DNA from: Rhizomicrobium sp.
Lineage (GTDB): Bacteria; Pseudomonadota; Alphaproteobacteria; Micropepsales; Micropepsaceae
Direction of reading: 5' to 3'
DNA: 64,000 nt
Assembly (NCBI GenBank): GCA_037200385.1
Contig: JBBCGL010000001.1
Span: forward strand, 2,867,418 to 2,931,417
Made by a program: the position numbers and the translations under genes. How positions within the stretch are numbered: the first letter of the stretch is position 1; each line of letters starts with the position of its first letter. This document shows positions 52,557 to 61,369 of this stretch, piece by piece. The notes beneath the pieces were generated by a model that was not told the origin of the DNA, did not search any database, and was given only the letters and a program-made list of their open reading frames with translations.

Positions 52557-52578
52557 CCAAGGTAAGCATAGGGTAAGC
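52557..52578 (+). repeat. Integrase arm-type site, right
   Basis: Two GGTAAGC motifs, in the same order and direction as at 46028-46049, with only two mismatches over 22 bp. It lies in the leader of the integrase gene, so binding could also repress int. Confidence 0.6.
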
Positions 52579-52705
52579 AATTTGCGGGAACTCAGCGGCA
52601 CCCTGCAGAAACCTACGGTATGCCAACATCGAGTTAACTTACTGAATTTAGTACAGTTTGTAGTATCGCGGAATTTAGGGGTATTGGCAAGAATAAAGAT
52701 ATTCC

Positions 52706-52754
52706 AACCTTGCCAAGGTTAGGGTCGGGCGTTCGATTCGCCTCGCCCGCTCCA
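52706..52754 (+). pseudogene. attR: displaced 3' half of the original tRNA-Gly
   Basis: The 22-bp core (52706-52727) equals attL. It continues as a T arm (GGGCG-TTCGATT-CGCCT) and the acceptor end with CCA. These are the chromosomal original; it has no 5' half and cannot be expressed as tRNA. The T arm differs from that in the functional gene, which came from the element. Confidence 0.88.
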
Positions 52755-52854
52755 GGTTTTTCTGCAAATTCAGGTGGTTGTGATGAGGGCCGCGAGGGCG
52801 GCCCTTCATTTTGCCTTCGGTCGGCAGGTCATGTGGAAGCGGCGCCCGCTCCAG

Positions 52855-53817
52855 CTAGAAGCGCTCCCCCACCATCTCTTCGCTCTTGGCCCACAAGGCC
52901 TTGGCGTGTTCGGCATCGAGCGCATAGCCGCGCACGCCACCGCGTGCCTGCGGGTTCTCCTGCAACTGCGCGACATGGCAGTCCTCGCAATATTTGCCGC
53001 CGACCTCGTCGGCCGGCGCGACGAAGCCGCTCCACACCGTCGTGGCGGCGCCTTGCGGGATCGTCTTCCATTCGAACGCGGGCGCGCCCGCCGATTTGTT
53101 GCCGTCGTCGATGCTCTTGATCATGCTCTGGACGAGTTCCGGCGTCATGTGGCGCCCAAGCTCGGTCTGGATGCCGCCGGGATGCACGGCGGTCGCGCGG
53201 ATGCCTTCGGCCTTGTGCCGCCGGTCGAACTCCACCGCGAACAGGATGTTCGCCGTCTTGGAGCGGCCATAGGCGCCGAACTCGGTGTAGGGCGTGTGCT
53301 CGAAACCGGGATCGTCCAGATCGACATCGGAGAAGCGATGTCCCGCCGACGACAGGTTGACCAGCCGCGAGCCGCCGTGAAGCAGCGAGACGATCCGGTT
53401 CACCAGCACGAAATGGCCCAGATGATTGGTGCCGAACTGCGTCTCGAAGCCATCCGCCGTCTTGCCCTTCGGACATGCCATGACGCCCGCGTTGCAGATC
53501 ACGACGTCGAACGGCTTGCCCGCTTTGACCAGCGCATCGGCACAGGCGCGCACGCTCCGGAGCGATGCCAGGTCGAGCTCGACCAGCGCGAGACTGCCGC
53601 CCTGCGCCGCGTCCTTGCGCACGATCTCCGTCGCCCGCTGCGCCTTTTCGAGATCGCGGGCCGCGCCCACCACGGTCGCGCCGTGCGCCGCCAGAACCCG
53701 GGCGGTCTCCACGCCCAGGCCCGCCGACGCGCCCGTCACCAGCACACGCCTGCCGCGGAGGTCGATTCCCTCGAGAACCTCATCGGTCGTGGATTTCGCG
53801 CCGAATGTCCTGGTCAT
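52855..53817 (-). CDS. Short-chain dehydrogenase (WW-domain oxidoreductase/retinol dehydrogenase-like)
   Basis: A 320-residue SDR from the ATG at 53817. The cofactor motif is TGASAGLG (about 29-36), then NAGVMACP (about 110) and catalytic YGRSK. The length over 300 and the C-terminal extension with HVAQL place it near retinol-dehydrogenase-like SDRs. It is divergent from the MarR gene 230 bp away. Its substrate is unknown. Confidence 0.88.
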   Translation of the reverse strand: MTRTFGAKSTTDEVLEGIDLRGRRVLVTGASAGLGVETARVLAAHGATVVGAARDLEKAQRATEIVRKDAAQGGSLALVELDLASLRSVRACADALVKAGKPFDVVICNAGVMACPKGKTADGFETQFGTNHLGHFVLVNRIVSLLHGGSRLVNLSSAGHRFSDVDLDDPGFEHTPYTEFGAYGRSKTANILFAVEFDRRHKAEGIRATAVHPGGIQTELGRHMTPELVQSMIKSIDDGNKSAGAPAFEWKTIPQGAATTVWSGFVAPADEVGGKYCEDCHVAQLQENPQARGGVRGYALDAEHAKALWAKSEEMVGERF

Positions 53818-53993
53818 GTCTGTCTCCCGGATGTGGCTCACGGCGCCAGCCTGGTCTTGTTCGTAATATAGGACACTGCGCGACGCTTTGCAGACCTGGG
53901 ACGCCATCGAACCGTTTAGGGGCTTATGGCGGCTTCGCCACCATTCTTCCAGGAAGTTTGCCGAAACGGTCGTCAACTTTCTGCGACGGTTCC

Positions 53994-54015
53994 TTGACAA
54001 TACTGCCTGAGCAGT
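53994..54015 (+). promoter_or_regulatory. Possible promoter -35 box with overlapping MarR operator
   Basis: TTGACA at 53994-53999 is a perfect -35 box. Directly after it the palindrome ACTGC-CTGA-GCAGT (54002-54015) fills the spacer; a weak -10 (TATTGG) follows 16 bp downstream. A repressor bound there would block the promoter of the marR-efflux operon starting at 54047. Confidence 0.5.
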
Positions 54016-54046
54016 TATTGGTCGAGCAACAATCGATGAGGGATGC

Positions 54047-54538
54047 ATGGCCAAGCCCTATTACCGGGCCGAGACGTTCGAGGGACGCAAGTCGCTCGGC
54101 TATCTCATTCGCCGCCTGCACAATCTGACCATGCCGCGGGCCGAGGCCCTTTTCGCCGATGCGGAGTTCACCTTTTCGCACTGGGTCACGCTGATGGCGC
54201 TGCGCGACGGCATCGCCACGACGTGCGCGGGGATTGCGCGGCATCTCGATCACGACACCGGCGCCACGACCCGGCTGGTGGACCAGCTGGAAAAGCGCGG
54301 CTTGCTGACACGCACCCGGAACACGGACGACCGCAGGGTCGTCGACCTGAAACTGACGGCGGAAGGCGTGGCCATCGCCGCCGAGTTGATGCCGCGCATC
54401 ACCGATTTCTGGAACGACGTGCTGGACGATTTCAGCCATGCCGAAGCGACATCGCTGATCGCGCTGATGACCAAGCTGATGGATGCCCTCGAGGCGACGC
54501 CGGTCGCCGGACCCAAGAAGCGGGAGGCCGCACAATGA
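54047..54538 (+). CDS. MarR-family regulator
   Basis: A 163-residue winged-helix protein with AGIARHLDHDTGATTRLVDQ and the wing RNTDDRRVVDLKLT. It is the first gene of an efflux operon: its stop overlaps the outer-membrane protein start by 4 bp. It probably represses the operon and is relieved by a toxic ligand, as EmrR does. Confidence 0.9.
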   Translation: MAKPYYRAETFEGRKSLGYLIRRLHNLTMPRAEALFADAEFTFSHWVTLMALRDGIATTCAGIARHLDHDTGATTRLVDQLEKRGLLTRTRNTDDRRVVDLKLTAEGVAIAAELMPRITDFWNDVLDDFSHAEATSLIALMTKLMDALEATPVAGPKKREAAQ

Positions 54539-55971
54539 CGCGCATGATCGCCCTGGTGCTCGCCGGCGCGTTGCTGGCCGGCTGTGTCGATACGCCGTCG
54601 ACGACGCCGAGCCAGATCGCGCTGAAGCCGGCAACGCTGGGCCTGGGCGCCGCGCCTGCCCCGCTCGTGTCGGATACATGGTGGACGGCGTTCGGCGATC
54701 CGCAGTTGGACGCGCTGGTCGACGCGGCGCTCAAGGGCAGCCCGACGCTGGCGGCGGCGCTGGCGCGCGTGCGCGCCGCGCAGTCGCAACTGTCCGCCAG
54801 CCGTGCGGCGACCTATCCGCAGGTCTCGGCCGACGGAAACGTGGTGCGCGAGCACCTCAGCAAGACCTACATCATTCCACCGCCCTATGGCGGATCGACG
54901 CAATGGGTCGGCACGCTGCAGGCCAACCTGAACTGGTCGCTCGACTTTTTCGGCAAGCAGCAGGCGGAGATCGATCGCGCCCGCGCCACGGCCCATGCCG
55001 CGGCGCTGGATGCCACCGCGGCGCGGCTCGTGCTCGCCGGCAGCGTGACCCAGGCCTATATCGCGCTCGATCGCGCCTATCTCCTGCTCGACGTCGCACA
55101 AGAGGCGGTGACGCGCCAGGAGGGCGTGCTGTCGCTGACGGCCGGACGCGTGAAGGCCGGTCTCGACGCCAGCGCGGCCGAGGAGCAGACCCGTTCGCTG
55201 CTGGCTTCGGCGCGCGAGGAGCTGATCCTGGCAAAGGCCAACCGCGAACTCGCGGTGCATCAGATCGCGGCCCTGATCGGCCGCGGCGCCGATGCCTATG
55301 ACGTCGCGCGGCCGCATCTGAACGCGGCGGCGCTGGCGCTGCCGGCGACGCTGCCGGCCGATCTTCTGGCGCGGCGTCCCGACATCGCCGCCGCCCAGGC
55401 GCGGATCGAGGCGGCGTTCCAGGGCCGCGAGGTCGCGCGCAAGGCCTATTACCCCGACATCAACCTGATCGCGCTGGCCGGCTCGGCGGCGCTGGGTCTG
55501 GGACCGCTGTTCTCCGGCTCGTCGGTGCAGTACGGCGCGGGCGCCGCGATCCATCTGCCGATCTTCGACGCCGGAACCCTGGACGCCAATTACGCCGGCG
55601 CCACGGCGCAGCTCGACGAAGCAGTCGCCGATTACAACCAGTCGGTCGTGACGTCGATCCGGCAGACCGCCGATGCGTTGACCGACCTGCGCACCCTGCA
55701 GGAGCAGGCGGGCGAGCAGCGCATCGCGCTGGCCTCGGCCCAATCGGCCTTCGACCTCGCGGCCCGGCGCTATCGCAGCGGGCTCAGCCCGCAACTCAAC
55801 GTGCTGGACGCCGAAGATCTGCTGATCCGCTCCCGTCGCCAATCGGCAGCGCTGGTCGCCGACACCGCGTCGGCGCGCGTGACGCTGCTGATGGCGGTCG
55901 GCGGCGGCTACGTGCCGGAGAGCCATACCGCGGACGCAATTTCCAACCTTCAGGACAATGCCCATGAGTGA
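54535..55971 (+). CDS. NodT-family outer-membrane efflux channel
   Basis: A 478-residue lipoprotein with signal peptide MTRMIALVLAGALLAGC (lipidated Cys17). TolC-like coiled-coil repeats follow: SPTLAAALARVRAAQSQLS (about 78) and the second-half RRPDIAAAQARIEAAF (about 282). It would form the outer-membrane channel for the EmrA/EmrB pair encoded next. It overlaps the MFP gene by 8 bp. Confidence 0.92.
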   Translation: MTRMIALVLAGALLAGCVDTPSTTPSQIALKPATLGLGAAPAPLVSDTWWTAFGDPQLDALVDAALKGSPTLAAALARVRAAQSQLSASRAATYPQVSADGNVVREHLSKTYIIPPPYGGSTQWVGTLQANLNWSLDFFGKQQAEIDRARATAHAAALDATAARLVLAGSVTQAYIALDRAYLLLDVAQEAVTRQEGVLSLTAGRVKAGLDASAAEEQTRSLLASAREELILAKANRELAVHQIAALIGRGADAYDVARPHLNAAALALPATLPADLLARRPDIAAAQARIEAAFQGREVARKAYYPDINLIALAGSAALGLGPLFSGSSVQYGAGAAIHLPIFDAGTLDANYAGATAQLDEAVADYNQSVVTSIRQTADALTDLRTLQEQAGEQRIALASAQSAFDLAARRYRSGLSPQLNVLDAEDLLIRSRRQSAALVADTASARVTLLMAVGGGYVPESHTADAISNLQDNAHE

Positions 55972-57112
55972 CGCAACGCCCGTCGGCCGGCATCGCACCG
56001 ACTCCCGCCGCAACCTGCTCACCATCCTCGCCGTCGTCGTGGTCGTGGGACTGCTCGGCTATGGCCTCTACTGGTTTTTCTATGCGAGCCATTTCGAGGG
56101 CACGGACGACGCCTATGTCGGCGGCGACGTCGTCGCGATCACCAGCCGCGAGAACGGCACGATCCTGAATCTCTATGCGGACAACACCCAGACGGTGCGG
56201 CGCGGACAGCTGCTGATCGATCTGGACCCGGACAAGGCGAAGGTCGCGCTGGACGCGGCCGCCGCCAATCTGGCGCGAACGGTGCGGATGGTGCGCAGCG
56301 AATTCCTCAAAGTGAACCAGGGACGTGCCCAGCTCGAAGCGGCGCGCATCGGCCTTGTCCAGGCGCAGGGCGACTATGGCCGCCGCGCCTCGGCCGGCAA
56401 TGCCGTGTCGCATGAGGAGCTCAGCCATGCCCGCGACCTGGTGACATCCGCGAATGCCAATCTCGCGGTCGCGCAAAGCGGCCTGGCGCAGGCCGAAGCC
56501 TCGGTCAACGGAACCGATGTGCAGAACAATCCCGACGTGCTGGCCGCCATCGCCCAGCTGCGCCAGGCCGCGATCATCTACGGCCATATGAAGCTCTATT
56601 CCCCGGTCGACGGCGTGATCGCGCAACGCACCGCGCAGATCGGCCAGCAGATCGCGCCGGGCACGCCGCTGATGGCGGTGGTGCCGCTGGACAGCGTGTG
56701 GATCGACGCGAACTTCAAGGAAGGCCAGCTCAGGGACATGCGGCTCGGCCAGCCGGTCGAGGTCACCGCCGACCTCTATGGCGGCGGCGTGACCTATCAC
56801 GGCAAGGTCGTCGGCCTCGGCGCCGGCAGCGGCAGCGCCTTCGCCTTGCTGCCGCCGCAGAACGCCTCCGGCAACTGGATCAAGATCGTGCAGCGCGTGC
56901 CGGTCCGCATCGCGCTCGACCCGAAGGAATTGCGGGAGCATCCGCTGCGCGTCGGCCTTTCGGTCGATGTGAGCGTCGACATTTCGGACACCTCCGGCCC
57001 GGCGGTCGGGTCGTCGCGCGCGCTGCGCTCGATGCAGGGCGATCCCGGCGACGAGGGCGGCCCCAAAGCCGACGCGCTCATCAAGCGCATCCTGCAGCAG
57101 AACGGCGGCTGA
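55964..57112 (+). CDS. EmrA/HlyD-type membrane fusion protein
   Basis: A 382-residue protein from the ATG at 55964 (AGGA 7 bp upstream). One membrane segment (about 20-42) is followed by the biotinyl-lipoyl half GGDVVAITSRENGTI, a helical hairpin, and the second lipoyl half IYGHMKLYSPVDGVIAQRTA. It bridges the inner-membrane MFS pump and the NodT channel. It ends 3 bp before the pump gene. Confidence 0.92.
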   Translation: MSDATPVGRHRTDSRRNLLTILAVVVVVGLLGYGLYWFFYASHFEGTDDAYVGGDVVAITSRENGTILNLYADNTQTVRRGQLLIDLDPDKAKVALDAAAANLARTVRMVRSEFLKVNQGRAQLEAARIGLVQAQGDYGRRASAGNAVSHEELSHARDLVTSANANLAVAQSGLAQAEASVNGTDVQNNPDVLAAIAQLRQAAIIYGHMKLYSPVDGVIAQRTAQIGQQIAPGTPLMAVVPLDSVWIDANFKEGQLRDMRLGQPVEVTADLYGGGVTYHGKVVGLGAGSGSAFALLPPQNASGNWIKIVQRVPVRIALDPKELREHPLRVGLSVDVSVDISDTSGPAVGSSRALRSMQGDPGDEGGPKADALIKRILQQNGG

Positions 57113-57115
57113 GCC

Positions 57116-58666
57116 ATGAGCGCGCCCGGCGCCGCATTGCCAAGGCCTCTCGCCGGCATGGCGCTCGCCGTCACAGCGGTGGCGCTGGCGCTGGGCACCT
57201 TCATGCAGGTGCTGGACACGACGATCGCGAACGTCTCGCTGCCGACGATCGCGGGCAATCTGGGCGCATCGACCGACCAGGGCACCTGGGTGATCACCTC
57301 CTTCGCCGTGTCGAACGGCATCGCGGTGCCGCTGACCGGCTGGCTGATGGGCCGCTTCGGCGTGGTGCGGACGTTCGTGGTGGCGGTGCTCGCCTTCACG
57401 ATCGCGTCCTTCCTCTGCGGCATCGCCTGGAGCCTGAATGCGCTGATCTTCTTCCGCATCCTGCAGGGCGCGGTGTCGGGTCCGATGATCCCCGGCTCGC
57501 AGGCGCTGCTGATCTCGATCTTCCCGTCGGACAAGCGCGCGACCGCGCTGGGCATCTGGTCGATCACGACGCTCGTCGCGCCGATCCTCGGCCCGATCCT
57601 GGGCGGCTACATCTCCGACAATATCCATTGGAGCTGGATCTTCCTGATCAACGTACCGATCGGCCTGCTCTGCGCCTTCCTGTGCTGGACGAATCTCAAA
57701 TCGCGCGAGACGCCGACGCGCAAGCTGCCGATCGACAAGGTCGGACTGGCGCTGCTCGCGATCTGGGTCGGCTCCATGCAGATCATGCTCGACACCGGCA
57801 AGGACGCAGACTGGTTCTCGTCGCCGATGATCGTGATCGAAGCCGTCGTCGCGGTCGTCGGCTTCTTCGCCTGGGTGATCTGGGAAACGACCGACGAGCA
57901 CCCCGTGGTCGACTTGTCCCTGTTCAAGCACCGCAACTTCGCGCTGGGCACGGTGGCGTTCTGCCTCGGCTATGCGGTGTTCTTCGCCAATGTCCTTCTC
58001 CTGCCGCTGTGGCTGCAGACCAATGTCGGCTATACCGCGACCTGGGCGGGCCTGGTTGCGGCCCCCAGCGGCGTGGTCGCCGTCCTCCTGACGCCCATCG
58101 CGGCGCGCTTCATGGCGCGGATCGATGCGCGGATCATGGCGACGATCTCCTTCGTCGCCTTCGCCGTCTCCTATTTCATGCGCGCCGGCTACACCCAGGA
58201 TGCCGGGTTCTGGGACTTCGTCTGGCCGCTGATGGTGCAGGGCATCGCGATGAGCACCTTCTTCGTATCCATGCTCACGATCTCGCTCGACGGCATCCGG
58301 CCCGAGCGGATTCCGTCGGCCTCCGGCATCTCCAACTTCACCCGCATCACGGCGGGCGGCTTCGCGGCCTCGATCACGACCACGATGTGGGACCGGCGCG
58401 AGGCGCTGCACCAGAGCCGGCTCTCCGATCATTCCTCGGCCTACGAACCGGCGATGCAGCAGGCGATGGCGCATCTGCACGGTTTCGGCTTCACCGACCT
58501 GCAGTCCTACACCCTGCTGGCGCGGACGGTGGCGCAGCAGGCCTATCTGCTGGCGGCCGACGATCTGTTCTGGCTCTCGGGCTGGCTCAGCATCGCGATG
58601 ATCGCCGTGGTGTGGCTGGCGCGGCGGTCGATGAGTTCGGGCGGCGCGCCGGTCGCGGCCGACTAA
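57116..58666 (+). CDS. EmrB/QacA-type multidrug MFS transporter
   Basis: A 516-residue protein with about 14 membrane segments (DHA2 family). The motif LDTTIANVSLPTIAGNLG in segment 1 (D-x-T-x-x-N-V-A-L-P) is diagnostic, and segment 2 has LMGRFG. With EmrA-type and NodT-type partners it forms a tripartite exporter of drugs or fatty-acid-like toxins. It overlaps the convergent EamA gene by 4 bp. Confidence 0.93.
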   Translation: MSAPGAALPRPLAGMALAVTAVALALGTFMQVLDTTIANVSLPTIAGNLGASTDQGTWVITSFAVSNGIAVPLTGWLMGRFGVVRTFVVAVLAFTIASFLCGIAWSLNALIFFRILQGAVSGPMIPGSQALLISIFPSDKRATALGIWSITTLVAPILGPILGGYISDNIHWSWIFLINVPIGLLCAFLCWTNLKSRETPTRKLPIDKVGLALLAIWVGSMQIMLDTGKDADWFSSPMIVIEAVVAVVGFFAWVIWETTDEHPVVDLSLFKHRNFALGTVAFCLGYAVFFANVLLLPLWLQTNVGYTATWAGLVAAPSGVVAVLLTPIAARFMARIDARIMATISFVAFAVSYFMRAGYTQDAGFWDFVWPLMVQGIAMSTFFVSMLTISLDGIRPERIPSASGISNFTRITAGGFAASITTTMWDRREALHQSRLSDHSSAYEPAMQQAMAHLHGFGFTDLQSYTLLARTVAQQAYLLAADDLFWLSGWLSIAMIAVVWLARRSMSSGGAPVAAD

Positions 58667-59568
58667 ACGTTCGGCGCCGCAAACACCAGGCGAAGCCGCG
58701 GCCAGGCGAGATTGACGGCAAGGCCGCCCAGCACCAGCGCGGCCGCGCCGAGCTTCCAGGACGGCAATGGCTCGCCCATCACCAGGGCCGACGTCCCCAT
58801 GCCGAACACCGGCACGAGAAGGGCGAAGGGCGTGACGGTGGCGGCCGGATAGCGCGACAGCAGATAGGCCCAACTGCCATAGCCGAACAGCGTGTTGCCG
58901 ATGGACTGGTAGAGCACCGCAGCCCAGGTCGCCGCGCCGGCGGAGCGAAGCCCCGTCTCGATCGCCGGCCAGCCTTCGAACAGGAGCGACAGGGCGAGGA
59001 GCGGCGGCACCGCGAACAGGCTCGACCACACCACATAGGCGAGCATGCTCACCTGCGGGCTGGCGCGGGCAATCAGGTTTCCGGCCGCCCAGCATAGCGC
59101 GGCGACAAGCGTCAGACCGAGGCCGAGCGGCGTGGCATCGGAGCCGCCATGCGCGACAATGATGCCCAGGCCCGCCGCGGCGAGCGCCAGCGCCGCGATC
59201 TGGAACGGCCGGATGCGCTCCTTCGCGAAAGCCATGGCGAGGCCGATGGTGAAGAAGACCTGCACCTGGACCACCAGCGAGGCGAGACCGGGCGAGATGC
59301 TGTGCTCCATCGCGATATACAGCAGCCCGAACTGCCCGGCGCCGATCAGAACGCCATAGGCCGCCAGATGCGCCAGGGGAACGGCCGGACGCTTCAGGAA
59401 GAACGCCGCAGGCAGGAAGGCGAGGATGAAACGCAGCGTCGCGAAGAGCAGCGGCGGCATGTGCCCCAGCGCGATCTTGATCACCGCGAAATTCGTTCCC
59501 CACACCGCGACGATGGCAAAGGCCAGGAGCAGATGCGGCAGGGGTAGCGGGGAAGATTTTTCGGTCAT
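58663..59568 (-). CDS. EamA/DMT-family transporter
   Basis: A 301-residue protein with about ten membrane segments in two EamA repeats (opening AIVAVWGTNFAVIKIALG; second repeat ALCWAAGNLIAR). The start is the ATG at 59568. It resembles exporters of amino acids or metabolites (RhaT/YdcZ superfamily). It lies between the efflux operon and a membrane protein and is transcribed separately. Confidence 0.88.
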   Translation of the reverse strand: MTEKSSPLPLPHLLLAFAIVAVWGTNFAVIKIALGHMPPLLFATLRFILAFLPAAFFLKRPAVPLAHLAAYGVLIGAGQFGLLYIAMEHSISPGLASLVVQVQVFFTIGLAMAFAKERIRPFQIAALALAAAGLGIIVAHGGSDATPLGLGLTLVAALCWAAGNLIARASPQVSMLAYVVWSSLFAVPPLLALSLLFEGWPAIETGLRSAGAATWAAVLYQSIGNTLFGYGSWAYLLSRYPAATVTPFALLVPVFGMGTSALVMGEPLPSWKLGAAALVLGGLAVNLAWPRLRLVFAAPNV

Positions 59569-59630
59569 CGACACAGGCTAGGAGAGATGCGCCCTCCGGT
59601 GGAAGACCCTGGAACACATGCCGCCTGCGC

Positions 59631-60356
59631 TCATGGCGCGGGCGTCGCCGAACGGTCCTCGAGCCGGGAGATGATCATGATCTTCTGCCAGATCTTGCGG
59701 CCGAGATCGGAGGTCAGCGCCTCGACCTCGTTCACCGCCCCGATCACCGCCGGATCCTGAATCCGTCCGGCATAGAGCGCGGCGAGCTTGGCGATCAGCG
59801 CCAGCATCTCGGCGCAGTAGTCGAGATAGCGCGAGAGCTCGAACTCGCTCATCCGCCGCGCGGGGGAGGATGGGGTGGCGGGGCCGGAGGCCAGGACGAT
59901 CGTCGGATCCTTGGTCAGCTGATGCATGTCGACGACATGGGCGAAGGAGCGCAGCTCGAACAGGCGGCGCAGCACGGCACGACGCTTCCAGCGCTGCTCC
60001 AGCGTCAGGACGAACCAGATCGCCGCAAAGGCCAGCAACAGGAGATTGACGGCGGCATCGAGCCCCTGGCTGATCCCGACCGCGTCGGAACGGCGGATGA
60101 CGTCGGCCCAGTCGACCAGGCGGGCGACATAGATCTGGGCGGCCAGGCCGGCCAGGATCGCGATCGCCGCCAGCGCGCGCAGGGCGACATGCGGACGGCT
60201 GAGGGTGGCCACCCGCGACGCCGTCTCGCGCGCCGTGGCGGTGAGGTCGGCGGCGACCAGGGCGAGGCCGGAGCCGGGAAAGCGCTCGGCGATGCGGGCG
60301 TGCAGCTTGGCGACGGTCGCGACGATCTTGCCGGCATCGAGGACGTGGACGTTCAT
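59631..60356 (-). CDS. Uncharacterised membrane protein
   Basis: A 241-residue protein. Two hydrophobic segments (about 58-72 and 107-121) separate a cytosolic N-terminus from a helical C-terminal half rich in charged residues (LELRSFAHVVDMHQLT; LDYCAEMLALIAKLAALYAG). I recognise no family. It ends 63 bp before the EamA gene and is divergent from the ABC transporter operon. Confidence 0.68.
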   Translation of the reverse strand: MNVHVLDAGKIVATVAKLHARIAERFPGSGLALVAADLTATARETASRVATLSRPHVALRALAAIAILAGLAAQIYVARLVDWADVIRRSDAVGISQGLDAAVNLLLLAFAAIWFVLTLEQRWKRRAVLRRLFELRSFAHVVDMHQLTKDPTIVLASGPATPSSPARRMSEFELSRYLDYCAEMLALIAKLAALYAGRIQDPAVIGAVNEVEALTSDLGRKIWQKIMIISRLEDRSATPAP

Positions 60357-60466
60357 GGGCAGCCCATGGCGGAGCGCCGGACCGTATCGTGCCGGGCAGG
60401 CCCGCGAAAGGGTGTGCGGCGAAGGTCCGGCTTGCTACAACACGGTGCGGCAGGGAGCGCGGACGG

Positions 60467-61369
60467 ATGGAAGCAGCAGCGGGGGCTTGGGGGGCACGCT
60501 TCGCGCATGTCTATCGCCGTTCGGAAGGCCTGCGCGGGTTCGTCCTGCTGTCGCCGACCATGGCGATCATGCTGGTGGCCCTGGCGGCGCCGATGGCGCT
60601 TCTCGCGCTCTACAGCTTCTGGAGCCAGGACGGCTATGCGCTGAACACCCAGCCGACGCTGGCGCAATACGCCACCAGCCTGGGACGCAGCACCTATCGC
60701 GCGCTGTTCTATCGCTCCATCGCGATCTCGGCGCTGGTGACGCTGGTCACGGTGGCGCTGGCCTATCCGATGGCCTATTTCGTCGCGTTCCGGGTCGAGC
60801 GCGCGAAGTTCGTCTGGCTGATCCTTCTGACCATCCCATTCTGGACCAGCTATCTGCTGCGCGTCTTCGCCTGGAAGGTGATCCTCGGATACAACGGCGT
60901 CATCAATTCCGGGCTGATGAGCCTGGGCCTGATCCACCAGCCGCTGGAGTTCCTGCTCTACAATCCGACGGCGGTCGTCGTGACGCTGGCGCATGCGTGG
61001 GCGGCGTTCGCCATCCTGCCGATCTATGTCAGCCTGGAGAAGATCGACCGCTCGCTGCTGGACGCCGCCGCGGATCTGGGCGACGGGCCGCTGCGGCGCT
61101 TCTTGCGCATCACCCTGCCGCTGTCGCTGCCGGGCGTGGTCGGCGCCGCGGTGCTGATCTTCGTGCCGACCACGGGCGATTATGTGACGCCCGCATTGGT
61201 CGGCGGCGCGGACGGCACGATGATCGCGAATGTGATCGAGGTGCAGTTCGACAAGATCGGCAATTGGCCGCTGGGCGCGGCGCTGGCGATGGCGAGCATG
61301 GCGGCGGTCGGCGTGATCACCCTGCTGTTCGTAACGGCGGTCCGCGCTGCCGCAGCGAGGATCCGCTGA
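60467..61369 (+). CDS. ABC transporter permease (PotB-like)
   Basis: A 300-residue permease from the ATG at 60467, with about six membrane segments. The EAA signature (ILPIYVSLEKIDRSLLDAAADLG, about 185-205) contacts the ATPase. The family transports spermidine/putrescine, thiamine or iron. Its stop overlaps the next permease start (TGATG). Confidence 0.9.
   Translation: MEAAAGAWGARFAHVYRRSEGLRGFVLLSPTMAIMLVALAAPMALLALYSFWSQDGYALNTQPTLAQYATSLGRSTYRALFYRSIAISALVTLVTVALAYPMAYFVAFRVERAKFVWLILLTIPFWTSYLLRVFAWKVILGYNGVINSGLMSLGLIHQPLEFLLYNPTAVVVTLAHAWAAFAILPIYVSLEKIDRSLLDAAADLGDGPLRRFLRITLPLSLPGVVGAAVLIFVPTTGDYVTPALVGGADGTMIANVIEVQFDKIGNWPLGAALAMASMAAVGVITLLFVTAVRAAAARIR

Larger units (their letters stand above)
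45911..52727. mobile_element. Integrated satellite-like element (PICI-type) in tRNA-Gly
   Basis: A 6.8-kb element bounded by a 22-bp direct repeat (45911-45932 and 52706-52727) that is the anticodon-to-variable-loop part of tRNA-Gly. Genes on the minus strand in order are integrase, AlpA-like, small unknown, primase/helicase, iteron origin, TerS-like, and a Cro/C1 repressor. Two exported proteins are on the plus strand. There are no capsid, tail, portal or large-terminase genes. This content and order resemble phage-inducible chromosomal islands. Mobility and helper phage are inferred. Confidence 0.82.

Noticed and set aside
45911-52727. Prophage remnant
   Set aside because: There are no capsid, portal, tail, lysis or large-terminase genes, while integration, replication, switch and origin parts look intact; a satellite explains the content better.
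55796-59617. A 1273-residue open frame on the minus strand
   Set aside because: It lies antisense to the efflux operon, is extremely rich in Arg/Ala/Gly/Asp and has no domain. It is a codon-bias shadow; only its right-hand part overlaps the EamA gene, which uses another frame.
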